Below the pieces are notes generated by a model, which saw only the letters and a program-made list of their open reading frames with translations, made no database searches and was not told where the DNA came from. A stretch of 64,000 bases of DNA from NCBI RefSeq assembly GCF_000473995.1, contig NC_022571.1:408501-472500 (forward strand). The letters are read 5' to 3'. Each line of letters starts with the position of its first letter. Positions within the stretch are counted from its first letter, which is position 1. Made by a program: the position numbers and the translations under genes. This DNA comes from Clostridium saccharobutylicum DSM 13864. GTDB taxonomy: Bacteria; Bacillota; Clostridia; Clostridiales; Clostridiaceae. This document shows positions 46,501-54,572 of this stretch, piece after piece.

Positions 46501-46873
46501 AATTGAAAATATCTATTCAATATTTGGAGAAGATTTTGTTTATAGCGTAGATGAATTATCAAGCAAAACTGATATCGATAAAGAGGATATAGTTGGTATT
46601 ATTAGAAAATTTGTTGGAGTAGATGAAGAGGAATTAAATAAAAGGTTTGAAGTATTTATTCAAAACCATCATAATAAGATGAATGCTACTCAAATTAAGA
46701 CTTTAGAAATAATAAAGAACGATATTGCAAAGAATAAAGGAATATCATTTGCAGCTTTATTTGCAGCACCATATACTTCATTTAATCCAAATGGGGTAGA
46801 TGGAATATTTGGAAGAATGGCGGATGAAGTTTTTGATTTGATAGCACCATTTAAAGCAACATATACATCTTAA
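43565..46873 (+). CDS. hsdR: Type I restriction enzyme, R subunit
   Basis: 1102 residues. An N-terminal DUF4145-like helical domain (~1-125), a linker, then the nuclease region GKKGYADYVLFDKKGNPIAVVEAKKT (Asp...Glu-x-Lys of the PD-ExK fold). The SF2 motor follows with ALLVMATGTGKTRTVIAL (Walker A), DLIICDESHRS (DEAD-type box), GLTATP and QMIGRGTRR. C-terminal HsdM-docking helices end the protein. It translocates and cuts unmethylated DNA with HsdM and HsdS. The genes hsdM and hsdS follow with 20- and 1-base gaps, so this is one operon. AGGGGGG precedes ATG 43565. Confidence 0.95.
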   Translation: MSNFDFLNKKWMKLAKLGKQAENYYHTDNNASMLKMRMFGEQIIDYVLAAYKVEADRFATQDDKIKLLRNININQAIPDLFDIVRRYGNKANHGIYENKESAKECLIAMYRISAWFYIKVTKDTSIKPLTYKIPKVSTVKAPVYNIEDYSKEKEDIKEAHTKEVSSVKEERKVAIETEADKVVQKEVEETLDLNEAETRKKLIDIMLNDAGWDINNKELVKLEFPLENHKESGKKGYADYVLFDKKGNPIAVVEAKKTSVDPIIGRQQAVEYANTIERDYKVRPIVFYTNGYEIYMWDDKYSEPRQIWGFYTLEDLDELFFKHKYMKDLNKIEIDKNIAGRPYQIEGIKRVYEKYSNGYRKALLVMATGTGKTRTVIALTKGLMEANFAKRVLFLADRDELVKQAKEDKNSFKTFMPEQLACRFTGKNSDNRQATLYFATYQTMINYYSKFSVGFFDLIICDESHRSVYKVYRDILEYFDAHIIGLTATPIDFIERNTFDLFNCDDEDPTFNFPIDKAWEHVPPYLIEPRVFDASTNFLRKGIKYNEMTEDQRQKVDEEGYDGEDIDYNKNDLEQKITNKDTNRFILKSLMDNGIKVGDHIGKTIIFAKNKKHADFLNSLFNNMYPQYKGKLSDVIYSDITEKAILIQKFKDEDFPRIAISVDLLDTGIDVPEIVNLVFAKPIYSKVKFWQMIGRGTRRCDNLFGDAKDKNEFVIFDCYKNFEFFDMNPKGFVPKPQKTSLQVRFELMCKLLEEYKKAKEEVIYKDFAEKLKADINELPEKSIEIKKNRKKIEQVKKEEYWNHLSEDFIKKIKLEIAPLIQWIEAKDNSDALTFDNSIYRILYYNVIDDKDALVREINGVMEKLSKLKLNLNWFDEKRELVKSLLQPSGWEELSFERLEQIRLDLRNLMKHKGTIASHFVVFDIKDTGGVIKEISAGSVLYGANMEPYDKRVKGAIEDRLNNQIVIYKIRKGEKLTEAEIENIYSIFGEDFVYSVDELSSKTDIDKEDIVGIIRKFVGVDEEELNKRFEVFIQNHHNKMNATQIKTLEIIKNDIAKNKGISFAALFAAPYTSFNPNGVDGIFGRMADEVFDLIAPFKATYTS

Positions 46874-46893
46874 TTAAGAAGGGAACTAAAGAA

Positions 46894-48450
46894 ATGTTAA
46901 GTACAGATATAAAAAGTAAAATTGATAAACTATGGAATAACTTTTGGTCAGGGGGGATTTCTAATCCTTTAACTGTAATAGAACAAATATCATATCTTTT
47001 ATTTATAAAGAGATTAGATGATATAGATAATGCTAAGGAAAAAAGAGCAAATAGAATGGGAAAACCATATAAATCCCTTTTCTTAGAGTTAAGTGAAAAG
47101 CAGAAAGCTGAAAATAAGGATTCAGAGGAATCTAGTTTTAACTTAGAATTATTAAAGTGGAGTCAGTTTAAGCATTTAGATGTTGAAAAAATGTTTGATG
47201 TAGTATCTCAAAAGGTATTTCCATTTATAAAAGCAATGGGAGGAGAAGCATCTAGCTTTACAGCTGAAATGAAGGATGCAGTATTTATGGTGCCAAAGCC
47301 ATCTTTACTTCAAGAATCTGTTAGACTTATTGATGGAATAAATATGGATGATTCAGATACTAAAGGAGATTTATATGAATACCTATTATCTAAACTTGCA
47401 ACATCAGGGGTAAATGGTCAGTTTAGAACACCTAGACACATAATAAGAATGATGGTTGAATTAATGGATCCATCAAGTGATGATATAATATGTGATCCAG
47501 CTTGTGGTACAGCAGGATTTCCAATTAACTGCTTAGAATATGTTTTGGAAAAATACACAAGACCAGAAAGTGTATTTACAGATGAAGAAGGAAATCTTCA
47601 TAATAGGATTGGAGACATGATGAGTAATGAAGAATGGGAGCATTTTAGAACAAGTATGTTCTATGGATTTGATTTTGATCCATCAATGGTAAGAATAGCT
47701 TCAATGAACTTAATGTTACATAGTATAGATAATCCTAATGTTAGACAAATGGATACTATGTCAAAAATGTATGAAGAAGAAAATAAATACACTTTAGTAT
47801 TGGCAAATCCTCCATTTAAAGGAAGCATAGATGAAGGTGACATAAATCCTACATTATCTAAAGGAGCCAAAACTACAAAAACAGAATTACTATATATGAA
47901 ACTTATAAATAGAATATTAGATTTAGGTGGAAGATGTGCAGTTATAGTACCAGATGGAGTTTTATTTGGCTCAACAAAAGCACATAAGGAAATAAGAAAG
48001 ACTTTAGTAGAAGAAAATGCATTAGAAGGTATAATATCAATGCCTTCAGGAGTATTTAAGCCATATGCAGGAGTATCGACAGCTATTCTTATGTTTACTA
48101 AGGGTGGAGAAACAAATAAAGTATGGTTCTATGATATGCAAAGTGATGGATATTCACTAGATGATAAGAGAAACAAACTTGATAATGATGGAGATATTTC
48201 AGATATAATTGAAAAATGGAGAGCTATAAAAAAGGATAATACTTTAGAACCAGGTAAAGAAGATAAGTGGTTCTGGGTTGATAAAGAAGAAATAGTGGGT
48301 AATGATTATGATCTTTCTATAAATAAGTATAAGGTAATTGAGTATGAAGAAGTTGTTTATGAAAAGCCAGAGGTTATATTGGGGAAGATTGAAGAGTTAG
48401 AAAAGTCAATTTTAGAGGATATAGCTGAGTTAAGGGGAATGGTGAAGTAA
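46894..48450 (+). CDS. hsdM: Type I restriction-modification methyltransferase, M subunit
   Basis: 518 residues. The HsdM N-terminal helical domain (~1-150) is followed by the N6-adenine methylase core: SAM motif DIICDPACGTAGFPINC and catalytic NPPF (LANPPFKGS). ATG 46894 follows GAAGGGA. It methylates host DNA at sites chosen by HsdS and is required for cleavage with HsdR. Confidence 0.96.
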   Translation: MLSTDIKSKIDKLWNNFWSGGISNPLTVIEQISYLLFIKRLDDIDNAKEKRANRMGKPYKSLFLELSEKQKAENKDSEESSFNLELLKWSQFKHLDVEKMFDVVSQKVFPFIKAMGGEASSFTAEMKDAVFMVPKPSLLQESVRLIDGINMDDSDTKGDLYEYLLSKLATSGVNGQFRTPRHIIRMMVELMDPSSDDIICDPACGTAGFPINCLEYVLEKYTRPESVFTDEEGNLHNRIGDMMSNEEWEHFRTSMFYGFDFDPSMVRIASMNLMLHSIDNPNVRQMDTMSKMYEEENKYTLVLANPPFKGSIDEGDINPTLSKGAKTTKTELLYMKLINRILDLGGRCAVIVPDGVLFGSTKAHKEIRKTLVEENALEGIISMPSGVFKPYAGVSTAILMFTKGGETNKVWFYDMQSDGYSLDDKRNKLDNDGDISDIIEKWRAIKKDNTLEPGKEDKWFWVDKEEIVGNDYDLSINKYKVIEYEEVVYEKPEVILGKIEELEKSILEDIAELRGMVK

Positions 48451-48451
48451 T

Positions 48452-49654
48452 ATGAAGAATATTGAGTTACCAAAAGATTGGAAAATGGATACACTTGATA
48501 ATGCAACATCTATAATTAGAAATGGAGCAAATATAAAACAAGGAGAAGATGGAGGATATCCAATTACTAGAATAGAGACAATATCTAATTCATTTATAGA
48601 TATAAATAAATTTGGATATGCTGGTATAGAAGAACTAGGAAAATATAAAGATTACCTATTGCAACAAGGAGATATACTAATGTCTCATATAAATAGTGAG
48701 AAACATTTAGGTAAGGTAGCTATTTATGAAAATTGTAATATAGAAATTATACATGGTATGAATTTATTATGTATTAGATTTAATAATGAGATTATTTTAT
48801 CAAAGTATGCATACTATTTTTTAAATACTAAAAGGTTTAAAATTCAATTACCTAGGATAACGAAAAAATCTGTTAATCAAGCAAGCTTTTCAATAAATGA
48901 CTTAAAGAATCTTAAAATAATAATTCCACCATTAGAGATTCAAAAGAAAATAATTAATGTTTTAGAAAAGTCTGAAAAGGCTTTAGAAAAGAGAATGGAA
49001 TCTATTAAGCTATTAGATGAATTAGTCAAATCGAGATTTATCGAGATGTTTGGCGATCCGATTAGAAATCCAATGAATTTGCTTAAAGCTGAATTAGGAA
49101 AGGTTGGAGAGTGGAAGACGGGAGGGACACCTTCACGTTCTAATAATGAGTATTATAATGGAAATATTCCATGGTTATCATCAGGTGAATTAAATAATAT
49201 GTATTGTTTTAAGAGCGTTGAAATGATAACAGAATTAGCAATAAAAGAGTCTTCAGCAAAAATTATAGAAAAAGGAAGTTTGCTATTAGGAATGTATGAT
49301 ACAGCAGCACTAAAGTCTACAATTAACATGATAGAATGCAGCTGTAATCAAGCAATTGCTTATTCCAAATTAGATGAGAAGTTAGTAAATACGATTTATG
49401 TATATTATTGTATTCAGATAGGAAAAGATTTTTATAAAAGCCAGCAACGAGGTGTGAGGCAGAAAAATTTAAATCTATCAATGATTAAAGGTTTAGAAAT
49501 ATTGATGCCAGACTTGAAGCGCCAAAATCAATTTGCTGACTTCATTAATCAAGTCGACAAATTGAAATTTGAAATGCAAAAGAGTTTAGAGGAAATGGAG
49601 AATAACTTCAATTCATTAATGCAAAGAGCTTTTAAAGGAGAATTGTTCAATTAA
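48452..49654 (+). CDS. hsdS: Type I specificity subunit HsdS, active copy
   Basis: 400 residues with two target-recognition domains: TRD1 (~1-165, ending INDLKNLKIIIPPLEIQKKI) and TRD2 (~210-365, ending GLEILMPDLKRQNQ), each followed by a conserved helix. The central spacer carries VKSRFIEMFGDP, encoded by a 36 bp sequence repeated exactly at the silent copy. Each TRD reads half of a bipartite site. The gene begins two bases after hsdM and ends with an intact helix (QRAFKGELFN). Confidence 0.95.
   Translation: MKNIELPKDWKMDTLDNATSIIRNGANIKQGEDGGYPITRIETISNSFIDINKFGYAGIEELGKYKDYLLQQGDILMSHINSEKHLGKVAIYENCNIEIIHGMNLLCIRFNNEIILSKYAYYFLNTKRFKIQLPRITKKSVNQASFSINDLKNLKIIIPPLEIQKKIINVLEKSEKALEKRMESIKLLDELVKSRFIEMFGDPIRNPMNLLKAELGKVGEWKTGGTPSRSNNEYYNGNIPWLSSGELNNMYCFKSVEMITELAIKESSAKIIEKGSLLLGMYDTAALKSTINMIECSCNQAIAYSKLDEKLVNTIYVYYCIQIGKDFYKSQQRGVRQKNLNLSMIKGLEILMPDLKRQNQFADFINQVDKLKFEMQKSLEEMENNFNSLMQRAFKGELFN
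49024..49059 (+). repeat. 36 bp direct repeat, hsdS copy
   Basis: Identical to 50737-50772. It encodes the spacer VKSRFIEMFGD between the two recognition domains. Recombination with the distal copy would swap TRD2. Confidence 0.85.
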
Positions 49655-49729
49655 ATAAACAGATATGGAATAACAAGGTAAGTAATTGGCAATATACCAT
49701 AATAAATTAAAGATTAGGAGTTGAGAATT

Positions 49730-50710
49730 ATGGTAGGAAAGCTAATTAATGAAATTGAACAAGAAATATCGAATATACTTAACAATATTCAGATGGAAGA
49801 GCTACATAAGGTGCTAGTAAATAGTTTAGGTAGATTAGAAAGTAATAAAGAAAAACTATATTCAGAAAAAGAAATGGATTATTTAAGCATATTTATTTGT
49901 GCAAAGCAAGTTGAAGGTTGTTCAGAGAAGTCTATAAAATATTATAAATCAACTATAGAAAATATGTTAAAGATAATAGAGAAGAATATAAAATATATTA
50001 CAACTGAGGATTTACGAGAATATTTAGCTGATTATCAGAAGAAAAGTTTATGTAGTAAAGTAAATCTTGATAATATTAGACGGATTCTTTCAAGTTTTTT
50101 TTCATGGCTTGAAGATGAGAACTATATATTGAAAAATCCAGTAAGGCGTATTCATAAAATTAAAACTGGTAAAGCAGTAAAAGAAACATATAGTGATGAA
50201 AATTTAGAAATATTACGTGATAACTGTAAAGAACTTCGTGATTTAGCAATTATAGATTTATTAAATTCTACAGGAATGCGTGTTGGTGAGCTTGTAAAAC
50301 TTAATATTCATGATATAGATTTTAATGAAAGAGAATGTGTTGTTTTTGGTAAAGGTGACAAGGAACGCAAGGTTTATTTTGATGCAAGAACCAAAATTCA
50401 TTTACAAAACTATCTGAATAGTAGAAAAGATAATAATAAAGCATTATTTGTTTCTTTGATAAAACCATATAATAGATTGCAGATTAGTGGCGTTGAAATT
50501 AGGATGAGGAAACTTGGAAGAAAACTTAAGATTAATAAGGTACATCCACATAAGTTTAGAAGAACATTAGCAACAAGAGCTATTGATAAGGGGATGCCTA
50601 TAGAGCAGGTACAAAGGCTTTTAGGACATCAAAAAATAGATACAACATTGCAATATGCAATGGTAAATCAGAATAATGTTAAGATTTCACATAGAAAGTA
50701 TATTGGATAG
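49730..50710 (+). CDS. Tyrosine recombinase of the hsdS locus
   Basis: 326 residues from ATG 49730 (TAGGAG upstream). XerC-like: N-terminal SAM-like domain, catalytic Arg in STGMRVGELVKLNIHDID, HPHKFRRTLATRAI, GHQKIDTTLQYAMV (His and Tyr). Similar recombinases sit inside type I loci and shuffle specificity domains. Here it lies between the active hsdS and a partial hsdS, both on the same strand. Confidence 0.9.
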   Translation: MVGKLINEIEQEISNILNNIQMEELHKVLVNSLGRLESNKEKLYSEKEMDYLSIFICAKQVEGCSEKSIKYYKSTIENMLKIIEKNIKYITTEDLREYLADYQKKSLCSKVNLDNIRRILSSFFSWLEDENYILKNPVRRIHKIKTGKAVKETYSDENLEILRDNCKELRDLAIIDLLNSTGMRVGELVKLNIHDIDFNERECVVFGKGDKERKVYFDARTKIHLQNYLNSRKDNNKALFVSLIKPYNRLQISGVEIRMRKLGRKLKINKVHPHKFRRTLATRAIDKGMPIEQVQRLLGHQKIDTTLQYAMVNQNNVKISHRKYIG

Positions 50711-50736
50711 TGTGGTGGATAAACTTTAGATTGGAG

Positions 50737-50772
50737 AGTCAAATCGAGATTTATCGAGATGTTTGGCGATCC
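50737..50772 (+). repeat. 36 bp direct repeat, silent-cassette copy
   Basis: Identical to 49024-49059 and in the same orientation. In this copy the frame runs into a stop (TAA) just upstream, so there is no start other than an internal ATG. Confidence 0.85.
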
Positions 50773-51382
50773 CGCTTTAAATCCAAAAGGATGGGAAAAA
50801 GGAAAGATAGCAGATATTGTTATAAAAACTCAATATGGAACAGGTAGTAAAGCTGATGAGAAAAATGGTGAGTTTAAAGTTTTACGTATGAACAATATTA
50901 CTTATAATGGTCAATGGGATTTTAGTAGTATGAAATATGTTGACCTAGATGAAAAAGAGCAAGAAAAATATTTAGTTTATAAAGGTGAAGTTCTATTTAA
51001 TAGAACTAATAGTAAAGAGTTGGTTGGAAAGACAGCAGTTTATAAAGAAGAGGAGCCTATGGCTTATGCAGGATATTTGGTTAAAGCTATTCCAAATGAA
51101 AGGGCGAATGGAGAATTTATTTCTACATATATGAACTCGAAGTATATTAAATCAAGGTTACTAAATATGGCTAAAAATATTGTTGGTATGGCTAATATAA
51201 ATGCTGAAGAATTTAAAAAGATAGATGTTTATATACCTCCAATAGAACTTCAAAATCAATTTGCAGACTTCGTTAAACAAGTCGACAAATTGAAATTTGA
51301 GATGCAAAACAGTTTGTAAGAAATGGAAATTAACTTTAATTCATTAATTCAGATAGTATTTAAAGGGAAATTATTCAAGTAG
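50737..51382 (+). pseudogene. Silent partial hsdS cassette (alternative TRD2)
   Basis: From the repeat, the frame reads MFGDPALNPKGWEKGKIADIV through a full recognition domain to QNQFADFVKQVDKLKFEMQNSL, then TAA at 51317-51319. Past the stop, EMEINFNSLIQIVFKGKLF matches the end of the active gene. It lacks a promoter, a start and TRD1, so it is a storage cassette. The recognition domain is unlike either active TRD, and would give a new specificity if joined. Confidence 0.88.
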
Positions 51383-51504
51383 TAATTAAAAGTATAGTAA
51401 GCAAATTGGGAAAATATAAAAATAAATTCATTATAGGAAGAAAATTACATTTATATGATATAATAGAAATATAATTTATATGGAGAAGAAATTAGGAGTA
51501 CGTA

Positions 51505-52050
51505 ATGGATAACAAAGGTTTTGAAGATATAGAAGATTTTTATTCAGCATATAATGCTAGATTTAAAGAATATCGCCAGATAGAGAGTTTAAATCCTATT
51601 CCTAAAATACTAATAATGCATTGGGGCGGAGTAGTAATTGAAACATATGTAAAATTTTTATTAGTAAGAAATAAAGGTGCTGAAAAAGAACGTGCTAAGT
51701 TTTGGTATACATTAGAAAAATTTAACTATATAATGAGTCAAGGAAATTTATCAAAAGGAGAGTATCCTACATATAAGTGTGCTGACAATCCTCAGCATAA
51801 CATTGGAGCTGGTATAAAACAAATTGATATATTGAATAATTTACTAACAGATGATAATAAAATCAAGAAGGCAATAAACAGTGTTACATATCCATTAGGC
51901 ATAGAAAGCAAGAATGGTTTTATAGATTTAAGATATGTATCACCAAATCAAATTACTAATTTAGATGAATTATTTGATAAATGGAATGAAAGCTTTAAGC
52001 GTTTATTAAAATGGCTTATGGCTAATACTAGGAATATAGAGGTGAGTTAG
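51505..52050 (+). CDS. Helical protein paired with the KGGVGR ATPase (HEPN-like?)
   Basis: 181 residues, predicted mostly helical: FYSAYNARFKEYRQIESLNPIPKILIMHWGGVVIETYVKFLLVRNKGAEKERAKFWYTLEKFNYIMSQG, and LDELFDKWNESFKRLLKWLM. The length and helix order recall HEPN-type domains, but the RxxxxH nuclease motif is not evident, so this is only a suggestion. TAGGAG precedes ATG 51505. The next gene starts at the base after its stop, so the two are translationally coupled. It lies in the defence block beside the type I system. Confidence 0.6.
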   Translation: MDNKGFEDIEDFYSAYNARFKEYRQIESLNPIPKILIMHWGGVVIETYVKFLLVRNKGAEKERAKFWYTLEKFNYIMSQGNLSKGEYPTYKCADNPQHNIGAGIKQIDILNNLLTDDNKIKKAINSVTYPLGIESKNGFIDLRYVSPNQITNLDELFDKWNESFKRLLKWLMANTRNIEVS

Positions 52051-54216
52051 ATGCGTAAAATAGACGTAAGACAAGAACTTCAAAATATATTGGAAAAACA
52101 GTTTGTACAAGATAAAGAAAAAGAATGGATAAGCGTAGAGAAAATTAATATAAATAGAGTGGACATTACAATTGTTTCAGAAAAAGATGAAAGCATAAAT
52201 GAAATACAAAAACGGATTGAGAGTTTGATAGAAGAATTCAATATAAATCTAGAGAATTATGAAAAAATACATTTAGGTTTTTTGAATGTTTATACTGTAG
52301 AAGAGGCTGAATTTATCGGGATAGAAAAACCTAAGAAAAGAAAAACAACCATAGCAAGTTTCGGTACAATTATAGATGAAAATGAAAATAATATAATTAA
52401 TTCTAAAAAAGAAAATAAGCATTGTAAAGTGATATCATTCTATTCATATAAGGGCGGAGTTGGAAGAACTATTGCCTTAATGCAAACAGCAAATTTATTG
52501 GCATTAAAAGGAAAGAAGATAGCGTTAATAGATTTGGATATTGAAGCGCCAAGTTTTAATGAAATATTTAGTGAGAGCATTCAATCAGATAAAGGTTTAA
52601 TGAATTATTTATATAGTAAGTTATATAATCTAGATAAAATAGAGGTATCGTCAATAGTGTCAAAATTACCGCTAAATGCTTCAGGAGATGTTTATATAGT
52701 TCCAACTGGTAACATAAATAAGAAGTACGTAAAAATGTTAGAGGCGCTTAAGGAAAAGAGAATATCTGAAAATAAATATATTGAAGAATTGGTAGATGAA
52801 TTATATAAAAATTATAATATAGACTATGTGCTAATTGACTCAAGAACTGGAATAAACAATTGGGGTGCATTGGCAATTGGTGAAATAGCTGATGAAGTAA
52901 TGTTGTTTGCTTATCCAAATGAGGAAAATGTAAAAGGAATTAATCTCATTTTAGATATGATTCAAGATAGAAAAAAATGTACAGTAGTTTTTTCAAGAAT
53001 AGCTGATACAGATGAAGGAATAAGGAAAGCAAAAGAACTATTTAATAAGATTGATATAGAACAAGAATTTATGGGGATTGAGTATGATTCTTCAATTGCA
53101 GTAAGCTCTAAATATCCTATAGAAAATAAATTAAACAAGTTTAACTGCATAAGCGATTTTATTTTAGAAGATGAAATAAATAGATCTAATAGTAAATGGA
53201 TAAATAATAATAAAGAAACTGTTGATAAAATTTTAGTATGTTTATCAGAAGGTAAAAATTTTAATAATATAATTACAAATGATGAAAAGAAATTTAAGGA
53301 GAAAAGCAACTTCATAGTCGTAAAAAATAATAAAATTAAACTTGAAGAATTAATTAATAATGAAGAAGAAAAAATCATTAGGGTTAATTTTGTTAATGAA
53401 AAGATTGGAGTATATAAAAATACATGTACATTTGTTGCGGATATATTAGCAAATGTTTTATTTAGTTATGAAAATAACATAGATAATGACGATGGAATTA
53501 TTCCTAATAAACAATTGGAATACTATTTAAGTAGTTTAAAGGAAGGTCTAAAAGATGATAATGCTGAAAGTTTAGAACATGTAATTAGAAATTTTTCAGT
53601 TAAATTAGAACAAATAAAACAAGTAAAGGAAAACCTATACTTTGTATTAGATATAGATGAGTTAATGAATTATGTGAAAAAGAAAATGAAATTCGATTAT
53701 TTTAAATTAATACTAGAAACTATTAGATTTTTAAATGGATTAAAAGATGTTCAATTTAAAATAATACTTGATGAAGGTCAGTATAAACAGTATGAAGAAG
53801 AATTATTAAAAGAAGTAAAAGCGAATTTATTAAATTTATCATGGAATTTTATTAATGGGGAAATATTAATCAATAATATCAAACAAATTCTTGATGAAAC
53901 ATCAATTTATGTTTATGAAAATATTAATGGGAAATTTGATATTTTTAAGTTATCTAAAGATATGATTACTGATATGTTTAGTTTAAATAATAGATATGAT
54001 ACTAATTTAATATATTGTAAGAGAATTGATTCAACTAAGTATTCTAAAGAATTTGCAAATTGGTTAAGTGAAAAAATGCATGAAAAAGAGAAATTGAGTA
54101 AAAAAGATATTTTAGATGTAATTAAAGAAACAGCTAAAATAGAAATTGAAGCTAATAGAAAAGATAAAACTAGCATTTTAACTTTTGAAAGTTTTAATGA
54201 AGTTATGGAAAAGTGA
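52051..54216 (+). CDS. KGGVGR-motif MinD/ParA-like ATPase with long C-terminal region
   Basis: 721 residues. Residues ~1-115 form an alpha/beta N-terminal part. A deviant Walker A, SYKGGVGRTIALMQTANLLA (~131), is followed by KIALIDLDIEAPSF and YVLIDSRTGINNWGALAI (Walker B/switch). The rest (~370-721) is charged, helical and unlike partition proteins. Such KGGVGR ATPases occur as single large genes in mobile elements and are usually paired with small effector genes. Here it is coupled to the helical protein upstream and overlaps a short acidic gene downstream. An antiviral or element-maintenance role is inferred from location only. Confidence 0.72.
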   Translation: MRKIDVRQELQNILEKQFVQDKEKEWISVEKININRVDITIVSEKDESINEIQKRIESLIEEFNINLENYEKIHLGFLNVYTVEEAEFIGIEKPKKRKTTIASFGTIIDENENNIINSKKENKHCKVISFYSYKGGVGRTIALMQTANLLALKGKKIALIDLDIEAPSFNEIFSESIQSDKGLMNYLYSKLYNLDKIEVSSIVSKLPLNASGDVYIVPTGNINKKYVKMLEALKEKRISENKYIEELVDELYKNYNIDYVLIDSRTGINNWGALAIGEIADEVMLFAYPNEENVKGINLILDMIQDRKKCTVVFSRIADTDEGIRKAKELFNKIDIEQEFMGIEYDSSIAVSSKYPIENKLNKFNCISDFILEDEINRSNSKWINNNKETVDKILVCLSEGKNFNNIITNDEKKFKEKSNFIVVKNNKIKLEELINNEEEKIIRVNFVNEKIGVYKNTCTFVADILANVLFSYENNIDNDDGIIPNKQLEYYLSSLKEGLKDDNAESLEHVIRNFSVKLEQIKQVKENLYFVLDIDELMNYVKKKMKFDYFKLILETIRFLNGLKDVQFKIILDEGQYKQYEEELLKEVKANLLNLSWNFINGEILINNIKQILDETSIYVYENINGKFDIFKLSKDMITDMFSLNNRYDTNLIYCKRIDSTKYSKEFANWLSEKMHEKEKLSKKDILDVIKETAKIEIEANRKDKTSILTFESFNEVMEK

Positions 54217-54385
54217 TCAGAAATTTAATATGTTTTATGTATCTATTAAGACTATGACTAATTCATCATTAAGAGATAGATTTAAGAGCGTGGAAAATAA
54301 TTATTTTACAGCATATACAACGGAAGCTGATCTTATAAAAGATTATGATCCAGATCCAGATCCAGATAATTCTGTTAAGGATTGA
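54197..54385 (+). CDS. Short acidic-tailed ORF overlapping the ATPase gene
   Basis: 62 residues from ATG 54197 (ATG 54230 is an alternative). It overlaps the end of the ATPase gene by 20 bases in another frame. The middle reads SSLRDRFKSVENNYFTAYTTEADLIKDY and the end is DPDPDPDNSVKD. It may be a real third subunit or a truncated remnant of a longer gene; no family was recognised. Confidence 0.4.
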   Translation: MKLWKSDQKFNMFYVSIKTMTNSSLRDRFKSVENNYFTAYTTEADLIKDYDPDPDPDNSVKD

Positions 54386-54403
54386 TATTACTTAACTTAA
54401 TAA

Positions 54404-54444
54404 ATGGGTGGAAGAATGAAAAGTTCCACCATTCTTCCGCCCAT
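54404..54444 (+). terminator. Hairpin after the ATPase operon
   Basis: ATGGGTGGAAGAATG pairs with CATTCTTCCGCCCAT (15 bp, one G-T). There is no T-run, so it may act as a weak terminator or an RNA stability element. Confidence 0.5.
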
Positions 54445-54572
54445 CAGTAAAATATGATATATTATTTAAAAATACAATATGTAAAGATATGATATTTTTA
54501 AAGTGAGGTTTGAAGTAATTTCAATGATGAATAGATACAATAAAATATACTAAGTTAGAATTAAGTATTTTT

